A stretch of DNA of 64,000 bases from Gemmatimonadota bacterium (GTDB lineage: Bacteria > Latescibacterota > UBA2968 > UBA8231), in assembly GCA_018672475.1 (NCBI GenBank), contig JABHFS010000143.1:1-64000 (forward strand), written 5' to 3'. Positions 9,513 to 18,962 of this stretch are shown here, piece after piece. The notes below the pieces were generated by a model. The model was not told where the DNA came from. It did no database searches and was given only the letters and a program-made list of their open reading frames with translations. The position numbers were made by a program, and so were the translations under genes. Within the stretch, counting starts at the first letter, position 1. Each line of letters opens with the position of its first letter.

Positions 9513-12005
9513 TCAGTAGACCAATGATACTGATGCGGTGAAAGACGGTGCTTTGCCGGAATCGGTATTGAACCCGACGTGCAACAAATAAACTCCGGGT
9601 TCCAGTAACCTCCCCCAGTCATTCCGCCCATCCCAAACCAGGCGATGCTCGCCACTGGCACGCTCTAAGGCAAAGGACAGGTCGCGTACTTTGCGACCAG
9701 CCAAGTCGTAGACGCCGGCCACAAAAACACTCGGCCCATTTAGGCGAAACACCGAAAAACTCAACACGGTCTCGTCGTTGATACCGTCGCCATTCGGTGT
9801 AAAGATACGCGGAGCGACAGCCTGGTCGGTCAACAGCGACGTCTCTCGCAGATCGGCGATCACCACGAGCGATTGGCTCGCAGACGCCGTGCCCACATCT
9901 CCCTCGCTCGCCACCTGCAAGATCCCGGGCCAGAGGCTATTGGCCAGGCTTAGGGAAAAGACCGTGCTGTTGAGGAAAATTCGCGTACGGAAACGGATGG
10001 CGTAGACCGTTTCCCCGCCGCGCACGACAGAAGGGAAAGCCAGTTTGAGCAGACTCGGTTCCGGTTGGGACATTTCGAGTTCGCCGGGCCAGAGCGGCCT
10101 GCCCGCGCCCAAACGAAGGGCGAGGTCACTACCGCTGTGAACCGAGACCAACTGCAATGGCGCCGAGGCTGATGATCCGAGCGAAATCTGATCGAAACCC
10201 GGATTGGACGCGGCAAAGCGCGGTTGCCAATAGAGTGTGAAATCGTGCTCTTGCCCTGGCTCGAGACCGCGCACCGGCCAGATTTCGGCCGTAGCCTGAT
10301 CGACCAGCGGCGCGGAGAAATTGAGTTGCAAGCTACTGATCTGCGCGGCGCGCAACGGGTCGCGGCTCAGCAGCCGCAATTGCACTTGCACCATCTGTCG
10401 TGGACTTGGCGATTTGAACGCTTCGCCGCTCTCGGCGTACACCTCGCTCCAACTACTCCAGCGGGGTCCCGGAAACTCTTCGACTACTACCGGCCCACGG
10501 TGCGCCTCGTTGCGGAGGTTGGTCCAGCGTTCTTCCGTGATCTCACGGCCGAATGTATCGTAGTGGCGAGTGACGATCAAAAGGTCATCACCCGAACGAG
10601 TCCGCACTTCGAGGCTTGTGCCCGGGGGTACCAGACTCTGCCATTCGACAGTGGAAAAAATCCTCGTCTGCCCCAACTTGATCAGCGGCGAAGTCAGCTT
10701 GACCTCAGACACATAACCTTCACCATAGGCCTGGACTTCACTCAGTGTCGCCCGCTCGGCGCTCGAACCGACTAAATCCAAACGCCGCACCTCGATATGC
10801 CGAATCTCCCGCAGCGGAAAGGCCTCTTCCAGTTGCAGGAAGGAATCTGGGTTCAGGCGCTCATCGAAATTGGTCCAAACTAAACCGCCGGCCGGGTTGA
10901 TCGATCCATCGGACACCCGCATCTGATAAGCCACCGGCGGATCCTGCGGGCTGACCAAGCGCACCTTGTTGATCCAGTATTTAGCCCCCAAATCCATGTC
11001 GACTTGATTGGTATTGCCAAAAGGGTCATAGACCTTGAGGTCAAAAAAGGTGCTGTGCAACCCGTCGGTTAATTGGCGGCGGAGGAAATTGCTGTAAAAC
11101 ACCTGATCTTCAAAGAGCGCGCGCTGCGTAAGGGTTACGATATTGTCACCCAGCGCGATGACTTCGACTTCGGCCAAGCGGGGGCGCTCGCGACGGTAGT
11201 AGCGCACCGGCCCGCGCTCGGCGGCGGGCAGGAAATCATAGGTTTCGGACAGGACGGGGATTTCGCGGCCGACGGATGTCAGCCTGAAATAGTCGACGGC
11301 CCCCTGATCGGCTGGAGACAAAAATGTGTATTCGTCAGCGGCGACCTCGGCCCCGCGCGCTCCGTCGCTGTCGATCGCGTCGATGCGCACGAACTGCACC
11401 ACCTCGCCTGTCACCCCCGCCGGCACGGGGCGCAGCGGCTCTACATCAAAGACGAACTCGCGCTGGTCTTTGTTGGGTTCGTTTATCTGGCCGACGCGAA
11501 AAAACTGTTTGCTGCGCGACTTGCCGAATGCCATCCGGCCATCCGAGACCATAACGCGGAACTTGAGGAACGGGTCGCCCTCCGCAACGAAGCGCACTGC
11601 GATCTGTTGCACGACGGTAGCCCGACCGAGATCGATCTCGACAAACCAGCTTTCGACCGCATCCTCGGCGTCGGGTTCCCAAAAGGTGGTCTCGTCGCCG
11701 TCGATTATATTGGCGGCCGACGCGAAATTACTGCCGGCCCCGCTAATGCCGCCGATTAGTGTATCCCCCTCGGTCCCGACTCGGCTGAACGAGGCGGCGT
11801 CAGCTACCGCGTTGGTATTCGCTCGCAGAAAACGGGGCCTTACCACACCATCGTCTTCGATCTCATGGACCCCCAGAGGTGCCTGCCAAGCCGCCCATTG
11901 CGGCGCGCTCTCGACGAGCACCCGCCGCCCTTGCAGCTCATATCCCTCTTGGGCGCCTACCACAGCGCACAACAAAACCGCCGCAATTACCACAGCCCCC
12001 CGCAT
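9513..12005 (-). CDS. Exported discoidin-like protein with FlgD-like C-terminal Ig domain (long type)
   Basis: An 830-residue protein when started at ATG 12005, which gives a clean signal peptide (MRGAVVIAAVLLCAVVGAQ). The open frame runs 40 codons further upstream, but that part lies inside the preceding gene and has no signal character. The ATG shares one base with the preceding stop (TGATG). After ELQGRR comes RPRFLRANTNAVADAASF, then an F5/8C-like region with DGDETTFWEP and VEIDLGRATVVQQIAV (about 110-140). A second sandwich has MDLGAKYWINKVRLV (about 320). The FlgD-like end reads FTPNGDGINDETVLSF, YDLAGRKVRDL and VWDGRNDWGRLLEPGVYLL, and closes in ...SVSLVY. It is the counterpart of 32759-36100 in the second locus, with the same RP-x-F-x-R-x-N-x-NA and DGD-x-x-T-[FY]-WEP motifs. 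Confidence 0.8.
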   Translation of the reverse strand: MRGAVVIAAVLLCAVVGAQEGYELQGRRVLVESAPQWAAWQAPLGVHEIEDDGVVRPRFLRANTNAVADAASFSRVGTEGDTLIGGISGAGSNFASAANIIDGDETTFWEPDAEDAVESWFVEIDLGRATVVQQIAVRFVAEGDPFLKFRVMVSDGRMAFGKSRSKQFFRVGQINEPNKDQREFVFDVEPLRPVPAGVTGEVVQFVRIDAIDSDGARGAEVAADEYTFLSPADQGAVDYFRLTSVGREIPVLSETYDFLPAAERGPVRYYRRERPRLAEVEVIALGDNIVTLTQRALFEDQVFYSNFLRRQLTDGLHSTFFDLKVYDPFGNTNQVDMDLGAKYWINKVRLVSPQDPPVAYQMRVSDGSINPAGGLVWTNFDERLNPDSFLQLEEAFPLREIRHIEVRRLDLVGSSAERATLSEVQAYGEGYVSEVKLTSPLIKLGQTRIFSTVEWQSLVPPGTSLEVRTRSGDDLLIVTRHYDTFGREITEERWTNLRNEAHRGPVVVEEFPGPRWSSWSEVYAESGEAFKSPSPRQMVQVQLRLLSRDPLRAAQISSLQLNFSAPLVDQATAEIWPVRGLEPGQEHDFTLYWQPRFAASNPGFDQISLGSSASAPLQLVSVHSGSDLALRLGAGRPLWPGELEMSQPEPSLLKLAFPSVVRGGETVYAIRFRTRIFLNSTVFSLSLANSLWPGILQVASEGDVGTASASQSLVVIADLRETSLLTDQAVAPRIFTPNGDGINDETVLSFSVFRLNGPSVFVAGVYDLAGRKVRDLSFALERASGEHRLVWDGRNDWGRLLEPGVYLLHVGFNTDSGKAPSFTASVSLVY

Positions 12006-13879
12006 CAGTAGGCCACCCCCACCACACCCTGGCGCTCCACCGCACCGGCATCGGCTTCGAGTCGCAAGCGCCAAAGATACAATCCGGGCAACACCCGCCG
12101 CCCTTCTTCGCCACGACCGTCCCACACTTGCGAACGCCGCCCGCTGATCATCGGCTCGGACGCGACATGCCTGACGCGCCGGCCACCCAAGTCGTAAATA
12201 TCCAGGGATGCCGTGGCCGGTTGCGTCAGCTTGAGCAGCGCATAGGAGAGCACGAATTCGTCATTGCTTCCGTCGCCGTTGGGGGTAAAAGCCCCTCCGC
12301 TGACGCGAAACTGATCGACTAGCGGCAACTCACCCTGCTCGTCTTTCACTCGCACGACCAAGCTCCCTCCCAACGAGAGCGGGTCAACATCCTCCTCGCG
12401 CGCCGATTGCCGGACATTGAGCAATTGCCCATCCACCAACCGCTTATCAACCGCTTGTACATCGAAGCGGGTCGCATCGCGAAAAACGGTGCCGCGCAGA
12501 ACGATTTGCACAAAGGTCCCGTCCTGCAACACGCTGCGTCGAAGGCGAATTTCCACGCCCTCGCCGGAGGAAAAGGAAGCAGAAAACTCGACTTCGCGAT
12601 CGTCGATCTGGACCTTTTCTACATTTGTAATCTGTGCCTCGGTCGCAATACGGAGGCTCTGAAACCCGGTATCGCCGTTCGGCAACAGCGACCCGTCGCT
12701 GCGCAGGCGGCGGATTCGGGTCCGCAGCGAGACCGTAAAACTCGTGTCGCGGCCGGCCTCGACCTGCAAGGGGGATATCTCAGCTTCGAGTAATTCGGCG
12801 ATGGGCGGATTCAGATATTCGATAATCAACCTTTTGATCACAACACCTGGATCGGTGAGCAAGAGGCGGAATTGGATATAAGAGCGGGTACCCGGAGAAC
12901 GCACCTGGCCATTGGTTACCGTTTCCCAACTACTCCAGGCGGGATTGCGCACGATGGGTCCTCGTTCGATCGAATCTAGTCGCGTCCACTCCCCTGCGCT
13001 CACCCGTTCCCTGTCGGATCCGACGCCCGTAAGCCGATAGTAGTGCAGCGACTCCTTATCCGGCCCCGAACGAGTCTGTACGGTAATGGGAAGCTGCTGT
13101 ATATCCCCACCGTCGTAACGAACCTTGCCCCACAGCGGCCGAGGGCCTGCCTGCGCGAGAATAGGCACCGATACAAACTCCCCGGCCGGCAAAGTGCCAT
13201 CGCTGTATATTTCTATTTCGGCGAGTTCCCAACGGCGATATTCGCGCACCAACAGACGGATATAGCGCACATCGCGGCTGGCGAAGCGCCTTTCGACCAC
13301 GGGTTGGCGATTGGGATTGGCCAGAGAAAAATCTACGACCGTCCTAAACCGCCTTTCCAGCAGGTTCACCCCCTTATCCACGCCGTCATTGGTCGCCAAA
13401 CTGAAAGCGCGGGGGAACAGCTGTTTGTGCTCGGCGTCCAAACGGGGAAAGAGGCGGATGCGATTTACGCGGAAAGTAGCCCCCAAATCAATGAAAATCG
13501 GCGAAGTACGCATCAGTCCGAAGCGCTCGGCGAAATCATCCGGGTTAAAGGCCGTCGTCGGGTCGCCGTCGTAGAGCACTGAAGCGCCCTGGATAAAGGT
13601 CGCACGCCCCTGCGGGGTCGGCGTTAGCGCAAATCCGGCGCGTTCCGGCGTTCCCGGTCCGAGATTGCTATTGGGTAGCACGTCCCAAGTCCAAATCGAA
13701 TCCTGATCCAATGCCACCAGTTTCGATTCAGCCACGGCTTGGGTCCAGCGGGCAATACTGCCCCGCCAACCAACACCCAGCGAATCAACAGCAAATAACG
13801 GGTTAGTGATGAGCAAAACCCATAAAAGTGCCGCCAATCGCAAGTTACGCGACCGAAGAATGACAACGATATTTGACAT
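12005..13879 (-). CDS. Exported protein with FlgD-like C-terminal Ig domain (short type), first gene of region A operon
   Basis: About 624 residues from ATG 13879, which gives signal peptide MSNIVVILRSRNLRLAALLW...FAVDS. ATGs at 13900 and 13945 are alternative starts with poor ribosome sites. Residues about 100-220 contain DGDPTTAFNPDDF and IFIDLGATFRVNRIRLFPRL, a discoidin-like sugar-binding fold, followed by VRYIRLLVREYRRWELAEIE. Later strands include VQTRSGPD, SYIQFRLLL and LLEAEISPL. The FlgD-like Ig domain begins FTPNGDGSNDEFVLSY and continues YDLGGRRV and VWDGRGEEGRRVLPGLYLW, ending GVVGVAY. The layout parallels 36136-38622, which heads the cassette of region B. The stop overlaps the start of 9513-12005 by one base. 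Confidence 0.78.
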   Translation of the reverse strand: MSNIVVILRSRNLRLAALLWVLLITNPLFAVDSLGVGWRGSIARWTQAVAESKLVALDQDSIWTWDVLPNSNLGPGTPERAGFALTPTPQGRATFIQGASVLYDGDPTTAFNPDDFAERFGLMRTSPIFIDLGATFRVNRIRLFPRLDAEHKQLFPRAFSLATNDGVDKGVNLLERRFRTVVDFSLANPNRQPVVERRFASRDVRYIRLLVREYRRWELAEIEIYSDGTLPAGEFVSVPILAQAGPRPLWGKVRYDGGDIQQLPITVQTRSGPDKESLHYYRLTGVGSDRERVSAGEWTRLDSIERGPIVRNPAWSSWETVTNGQVRSPGTRSYIQFRLLLTDPGVVIKRLIIEYLNPPIAELLEAEISPLQVEAGRDTSFTVSLRTRIRRLRSDGSLLPNGDTGFQSLRIATEAQITNVEKVQIDDREVEFSASFSSGEGVEIRLRRSVLQDGTFVQIVLRGTVFRDATRFDVQAVDKRLVDGQLLNVRQSAREEDVDPLSLGGSLVVRVKDEQGELPLVDQFRVSGGAFTPNGDGSNDEFVLSYALLKLTQPATASLDIYDLGGRRVRHVASEPMISGRRSQVWDGRGEEGRRVLPGLYLWRLRLEADAGAVERQGVVGVAY

Positions 13880-14098
13880 AGCAACCAACTTAGTTGACAT
13901 ATAATATCCGCAATATAAACAACGATAGACCACTTGGCACGTCAATTATAGCGCTTGTCGCCGACTCCACACCTTGCGAATATTCGCACTTTCAATAAAG
14001 CCGTTTTTATTATATGTTCTACTTATTGTACTAATGACCGAAGATTAGACTTGTTTCCCGGCCTATAAATAAGGCTGTCTCGCACGGAGGTTCTGCAG

Positions 14099-16756
14099 AT
14101 GATCAGGTTATTAGCGATGGTGCTTTGCGCCGCGCTTATTTATAGTGATAGCCACGCCGAAATCAAACGATGGCGCGTCGGTGATGAAGCGCATCCATGG
14201 ACCCTGCTGCCGGTGACCGGTCGCCTCGACTTAGGCCGTAGTTGGGCCGTCGAACTGATCGCCGACGACGACGGCGACGGACTCATCGACGAAGACCCCG
14301 TCGAGCTAATCGACAACGACAACGATGGCTCAATGAACGAGGATCCCGTCGACCCCCAGATCGACAACGACGAAGACGGCCTGATCAATGAAGACCCGGA
14401 TAATAACCTCGACGACGACGGCGACGGGCTCATTGACGAGGACCCGCCCGAACTGATCGACAACGACATCGACGGCCAGGTGAACGAAGACGGTCCCGAT
14501 CCGCAATTCGACAACGACGGTGACGGACTGCTCAACGAAGACGGGTTATACTCTGTCTACGACGATGACTGGGACGGACTGCTCAACGAAGACGAAATCA
14601 ACGGCCTTGACGACGACGGCGACGGGCTCATCGACGAGGACCCGTCGTTGCCCGATCACGGCGATGGCGTTACCACCTGGCTCAGGCCAGTGCGCCTGGA
14701 CAGTTCGCGCAACCTGACCTATATGCTCAACCAGCGCTTTAAGGCCGGCGAATACGGCGGCCTCGTACCCGGCAAGGCCGTTCAGCGGCCCTTTATGGTG
14801 GTGCCGAGCGAATACGGTTTCCGCCGCGAGGTCGGCGACCCGATTTCGGCCGACTACTGGGCGGCCGCGGGAGTAACGGTTCGCAAGGATTCCGAAAAAG
14901 CCGTTGACGGCAATCTGAACACGGCCTTCACCTCCACCAAGTACGGCCGCGGCGGACTGGGCGTTAACCTGATGGGCTTCTACTACCTCAACCGCATTGT
15001 CTTCCGCCCACGACCGACCTTGCCCGGCGGCACCATCGCCAACTACTACATCCAATTCGGCGACCAAAGCTCCATCGACATCCGCAACGAATCCATCCAA
15101 CCGCGCAGATCACTCGTTGCGGCCACTCGCGGCCAATTCAACCCCGTAATCAAGGATCTGCGCTTCGACCAACCCTTTATCGCCGGTCGCGTCGACTTGA
15201 TTTCAATCGACCCCGAAGGCAAACTTAGTCAGGCCGCCGAGATCGGTTATTTCGGCGATGGCTATGCCATCGACGGGCAATATACCTCCGCCATCATCGA
15301 CGTGGGAACGTCCACGCCGCGCAGCCGCCGCTACGACCGCGGAATTGAGCAATTCTCCGCCTCGGCACGGGACGCCTTCCTAACCCAATTCGACCCGGAT
15401 GTCGCAGGCGCGACAGTCAATTGGGGCAAGGTCCGCTGGCGCGGCCGCAGCGACGGCCGTGAAGGCGATGTCCGCATACAGTTCCGCGTCGGCAACACCC
15501 TCGACACCCACATCTACGCCCGTCTCTTAGGCCCCGGTCTTACTTCCACTGACGACGAGGACGGCAATGACCTGGACTTGTTTTCCTGGATCAAGATCGC
15601 CGAAGGCCGTGTTCCCGAGCGCGAGTTGCTTTACAACGAGCTTGGCGTCGACCTTGGCAACGATGGGCGTCTGGGCTGGAGCTTCTGGTCCGCCCCCTTT
15701 AATCTCGCAGACGGACTAATCGACGAAAGCTTGCCCGAATCCGAGTGGCACAAGAGCGGCGTCCAGTTGCCGCTGCCCGGTGGCACCCGTTATATCCAGT
15801 TTCGCGTATTTTTCGACAGCGAGCAGCACAGCGCGGCATTGTTGGACTTTATCGAATTCGACTACGACTCACCGCTGGTCTCGGGTGGCGTCGTCGCCGA
15901 GATCTTCCCGCCGCGGGTTCCACTGGGCGAAGAAATATCCTTCCACTACTATATGCGCCCTCTATTTGGCTTGGGTGAAACCTCTGCTTTTAATCGCATC
16001 GAGATCGCCGTTCCCAGCACTGACACCCGCATTGATACCCTGCGTTTTGACGGCCAGGACTGGACCGAGATCGCCGGGACGGGCAACGGGGACGATCCCT
16101 TACTGGATACTAATCCAGAACGGCTCGCGCCCAATGCCGACAATGCCGACAGCTTGGGGCAATTCGCGCAAACAGTCGTTCTTGATCCGGTCACGAACTC
16201 ACCGAAGTTGCTGATTAAAGTGCCCAGAATGAGCTCGGAGCACTTTCAATTCGGCCAAAACATTGAAGTCATCTTCAAATCCAAGCTCTTCCGCGGGTCG
16301 AAAGAATTCACGAGCCTGGTGTGGAATGATGCGGTCGGCGACCCCCGTTCAACGATCCCGCAACCGGTCAGCAACGGCGATGCCACGCCGGAAGTAGCGA
16401 CCAATGCATGGCTTGTCGTCGTTGACGACATCGCCAATGTCGTCAATCCGCCCATTATCACACCAAACCCCTTCACGCCCAACGGCGACGGCATTAACGA
16501 CGAGATCACCTTCACCTTCGACTTGTTCCTGCTACTCGAAGAAGTCGAGGTCGAACTCGCTATCTACGATCTCTCCGGCCGCCGCCTCGCCCAATTGCAA
16601 AAGGGCGGGTCAAGCGCCGGCAAACTCGAAGTCAAATGGGGCGGTCGCAACGACGAGGGAGAGATGGTGCCGCCGGGTTTATATCTCTACCGACTACTCG
16701 TCGATTCCGACAATACGTCGACGGAGCGTTCCGGCACACTTTCACTCGTCTATTGA
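14099..16756 (+). CDS. Exported protein with eight DxDxDG repeats and FlgD-like C-terminal Ig domain
   Basis: An 885-residue protein with a GGAGG site 8 bp before ATG 14099 and a signal peptide to about residue 20 (YSDSHA). Residues 56-181 hold eight copies of an 11-residue D-x-D-x-D-G-x-x-x-E-D unit, 16-17 residues apart; this is a calcium-binding EF-hand/dockerin/TSP3-type pattern. A discoidin-like part follows (KAVDGNLNTAFTSTKYG, FYYLNRIVFRPRPT), then AAEIGYFGDGY, VNWGKVRWRG and TRYIQFRVFF. The C-terminus is FlgD-like: FTPNGDGINDEITFTF, YDLSGRRLAQL, WGGRNDEGEMVPPGLYLYRL, ending SLVY. It is divergent from the region A operon and followed by a strong terminator, so it is probably a single-gene unit. 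Unlike the other FlgD-tailed genes it has no barrel gene beside it. Confidence 0.82.
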   Translation: MIRLLAMVLCAALIYSDSHAEIKRWRVGDEAHPWTLLPVTGRLDLGRSWAVELIADDDGDGLIDEDPVELIDNDNDGSMNEDPVDPQIDNDEDGLINEDPDNNLDDDGDGLIDEDPPELIDNDIDGQVNEDGPDPQFDNDGDGLLNEDGLYSVYDDDWDGLLNEDEINGLDDDGDGLIDEDPSLPDHGDGVTTWLRPVRLDSSRNLTYMLNQRFKAGEYGGLVPGKAVQRPFMVVPSEYGFRREVGDPISADYWAAAGVTVRKDSEKAVDGNLNTAFTSTKYGRGGLGVNLMGFYYLNRIVFRPRPTLPGGTIANYYIQFGDQSSIDIRNESIQPRRSLVAATRGQFNPVIKDLRFDQPFIAGRVDLISIDPEGKLSQAAEIGYFGDGYAIDGQYTSAIIDVGTSTPRSRRYDRGIEQFSASARDAFLTQFDPDVAGATVNWGKVRWRGRSDGREGDVRIQFRVGNTLDTHIYARLLGPGLTSTDDEDGNDLDLFSWIKIAEGRVPERELLYNELGVDLGNDGRLGWSFWSAPFNLADGLIDESLPESEWHKSGVQLPLPGGTRYIQFRVFFDSEQHSAALLDFIEFDYDSPLVSGGVVAEIFPPRVPLGEEISFHYYMRPLFGLGETSAFNRIEIAVPSTDTRIDTLRFDGQDWTEIAGTGNGDDPLLDTNPERLAPNADNADSLGQFAQTVVLDPVTNSPKLLIKVPRMSSEHFQFGQNIEVIFKSKLFRGSKEFTSLVWNDAVGDPRSTIPQPVSNGDATPEVATNAWLVVVDDIANVVNPPIITPNPFTPNGDGINDEITFTFDLFLLLEEVEVELAIYDLSGRRLAQLQKGGSSAGKLEVKWGGRNDEGEMVPPGLYLYRLLVDSDNTSTERSGTLSLVY
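14264..14641 (+). repeat. Eight in-frame acidic Ca-binding-type repeats
   Basis: Eight DNA units of about 48-51 bp, each encoding D-x-D-x-D-G-x-x-x-E-D, start at residues 56, 72, 89, 105, 121, 138, 155 and 171 of the 14099-16756 product. Units 1, 4 and 8 are identical (DDDGDGLIDED), which suggests recent unit exchange or duplication. The repeats leave long open frames on the opposite strand that are not genes. Confidence 0.85.
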
Positions 16757-16781
16757 TCTCGCCCATTGGGCATATAGTCCA

Positions 16782-16823
16782 CAGGGAGGGACGGAAGTGC
16801 AACTGCATTCCCGTCCCTCCCTG
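16782..16823 (+). terminator. Terminator after the repeat-bearing FlgD protein gene
   Basis: Perfect 13-bp arms at 16782-16794 and 16811-16823 enclose a 16-base loop. The hairpin lies 26 bp after the stop at 16756. A T-rich run (GGTTTTTCC) follows about 15 bp later. It separates this gene from the glycosyltransferase operon starting at 16851. Confidence 0.65.
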
Positions 16824-16850
16824 CCGTTCTGACGCGGTTTTTCCTCCGCT

Positions 16851-18962
16851 ATGACGAACAACCCAACCCGCCTCTTTCCCACCGCGCTCTTTGTCGCGGC
16901 GCTCGCACCACGCCTGACCTACCTCTTTGAACATCGCGACAGCCCGTTTTTCGACGCCCCGGTCGTTGATGCGAGGACCTTTCTGGACAAAGCCCAACTT
17001 ATCGCCGGCGGCGAAATATGGGGGGGGACCGACCCCTACTGGCAGCCTCCCCTTTATATTTATCTGCTCGCCTTCTTCTGTTGGCTACTGCCCACTTCGT
17101 ATTTTATCGGGATCCGGCTACTGCAATCAGCATTAGGAGCCATGTCCTGCGTCCTGGTGTATCTGCTCGCCCGGCGCGCCTTTGGCGAACGGGTTGGCCG
17201 CATCGCAGGCGGGCTCTCCGCTGTCTGCGGATCTTTTCTCTATTTTGAGGGCGAACTACTAGCCGTTCCCGTAGAAATAGCCCTCAACCTGCTGTTATTG
17301 CACCAACTCTGCACCGCCTTACAGGAGGATCGCCGCCGAGACTGGATCCTCGCCGGCGTTATAGCGGGGCTTGCCGCCCTTACGCGCCCGAATATCCTGC
17401 TCTTCACCGCGGTCTTCTGCATTTGGATGTTTTGGCAATCGCGGCGCGATGCCGATCCCACTCCACGACGACGGGTCATCTGGTTCTTGCTGCCCACGCT
17501 ATTGGTGATTTTGCCTGTGACCTGGAGAAATTGGGCCGCCGAGCCCGACCTCGTCTTCATCTCTTCCAATGGCGGTATCAACTTCTACATCGGCAATAAT
17601 GTCGACTACGAGCGCACCGTTTCGCTGCACCCGGGCATGCAGTGGGAACAAATGGCTATGGAACCGGTAAACGCGGGGCACGAAACCGCAGCCGCGAAGT
17701 CATCGTTTTTTTTGCGCAAAGGCTTGGCCCATATTGTCACCAATCCCTTCGATTTTTTTGGCCGCACCCTCGAAAAAGGATTCCATCTTTGGAGTGGACC
17801 AGAAATAAAACGCAACCAGCATATCTACTACGCCCGAGAACACTCGCGGATTTTGAGCGTTTTACTCTGGGATTGGCACCTCTCCGTCCCCTTCGGACTG
17901 GTCGGTCCATTGAGCTTACTCGGCCTGTGGCTGAGCATCCGCAAGCGCGAACAGCCAATAGCTCTACTGCGTCTCTACGCGGCCTGCTATATGGCTTCAG
18001 TGCTGCTATTTTTTCCCGTGGCCCGCTACCGCATGCCGGTACTGCCGGTGTTAATCGTCTTCGCCGCCTTCGGCCTATGGTCTCTTTACCTAAGTATGCG
18101 CGAACAACCATGGCACCGGACTGCAAAACTGGCGGCGCCTTTGGGCTGCCTGCTAGTCCTCTTGAACCTGACCCGGGCCGAGTCGATGGCGAACGACGCG
18201 CAATTGTGGTTTGACCTAGGCGAAGTGCATCTGCGCAAGGGCGATTCTGCCCTGACCGAACGCTATTCGCTCCAAGCACTAGCGTTGGAACCGGATTACA
18301 ACTACGCCCGTCACAATCTAGCCGTTGCCCATTTCCAGCAGAAACACTATCAAGACGGCGAACGGGAAGCACTGGCGACCCTAGCGGAAAACCCGCTGCG
18401 CACCGACACTCGCATCCTCCTTGCCCGAATCTACCTCGACACACAAAAACCGCGATCAGCGGCGACCTATTTACAACAAGCCCTTGAGCGCGAACCAGCA
18501 TCCGGACCGGCTAATTATTATTATGGCCGCCTTCTTTACGGCCAACGAAACTTCGCCGCCGCAGTGCCTTATTTGCGGAAAGCAGCCAACGAAACTCCCC
18601 GCGACTTCTGGCTCCGTTACGAATTAGGCCGCGCGCTACAGCAAGCCGGCCAGCACAATGAGGCAATCGTCGCTTATAAACACGCCTTAACCCTTGAAAG
18701 AAAACCCGAAGCCCTTGTCGCCATCGGCGCCCTGCATCTGCTAGCAGGCCGCGAACAAAAAGCACGGGCGCAATTCGACCTGGCCCTGGGACTGGATGGA
18801 GAAAACCTGGAAGCCCATATCAATCTGGCTTTTATCGATATGCAAAACGGACATTATAACAAAACCATCGCCCGCTTACGCGCGGTTCAAGAAGGGCCAC
18901 GCGCATCTGCACAAGCACAAAAACTGCTTGACGAGGCCCATAGACGGCAAAGGGCGAATTGA
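16851..18962 (+). CDS. GT-C (GT39-like) membrane glycosyltransferase fused to a TPR domain
   Basis: A 703-residue protein. The first 430 or so residues are a multi-spanning membrane domain of the GT-C/dolichyl-phosphate-mannose transferase type. An acidic residue in the first outside loop (VVD40ARTF) is followed by DPYWQPPLY (61-69) and about ten hydrophobic helices. Enzymes of this fold move sugars from polyprenyl-phosphate carriers onto proteins or glycans on the outer face of the inner membrane. From about residue 445 tetratricopeptide repeats take over, e.g. ALALEPDYNYARHNLAVAHF. This layout is seen in O-linked glycosylation enzymes. It is the first gene of a plus-strand operon, and its stop overlaps the next start by 4 bp (TTGA). 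Substrate unknown; the exported acidic proteins nearby are possible targets (inference). Confidence 0.78.
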   Translation: MTNNPTRLFPTALFVAALAPRLTYLFEHRDSPFFDAPVVDARTFLDKAQLIAGGEIWGGTDPYWQPPLYIYLLAFFCWLLPTSYFIGIRLLQSALGAMSCVLVYLLARRAFGERVGRIAGGLSAVCGSFLYFEGELLAVPVEIALNLLLLHQLCTALQEDRRRDWILAGVIAGLAALTRPNILLFTAVFCIWMFWQSRRDADPTPRRRVIWFLLPTLLVILPVTWRNWAAEPDLVFISSNGGINFYIGNNVDYERTVSLHPGMQWEQMAMEPVNAGHETAAAKSSFFLRKGLAHIVTNPFDFFGRTLEKGFHLWSGPEIKRNQHIYYAREHSRILSVLLWDWHLSVPFGLVGPLSLLGLWLSIRKREQPIALLRLYAACYMASVLLFFPVARYRMPVLPVLIVFAAFGLWSLYLSMREQPWHRTAKLAAPLGCLLVLLNLTRAESMANDAQLWFDLGEVHLRKGDSALTERYSLQALALEPDYNYARHNLAVAHFQQKHYQDGEREALATLAENPLRTDTRILLARIYLDTQKPRSAATYLQQALEREPASGPANYYYGRLLYGQRNFAAAVPYLRKAANETPRDFWLRYELGRALQQAGQHNEAIVAYKHALTLERKPEALVAIGALHLLAGREQKARAQFDLALGLDGENLEAHINLAFIDMQNGHYNKTIARLRAVQEGPRASAQAQKLLDEAHRRQRAN

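Noticed and set aside
12006-12125. 40-residue Arg/Gly-rich extension of the long FlgD protein
   Set aside because: It overlaps the preceding gene, lacks a ribosome site and would bury the clean signal peptide at ATG 12005.
14140-14535. Minus-strand Ser-rich frame over the Asp-rich repeats
   Set aside because: By-product of GAC/GAT-rich codons on the coding strand.
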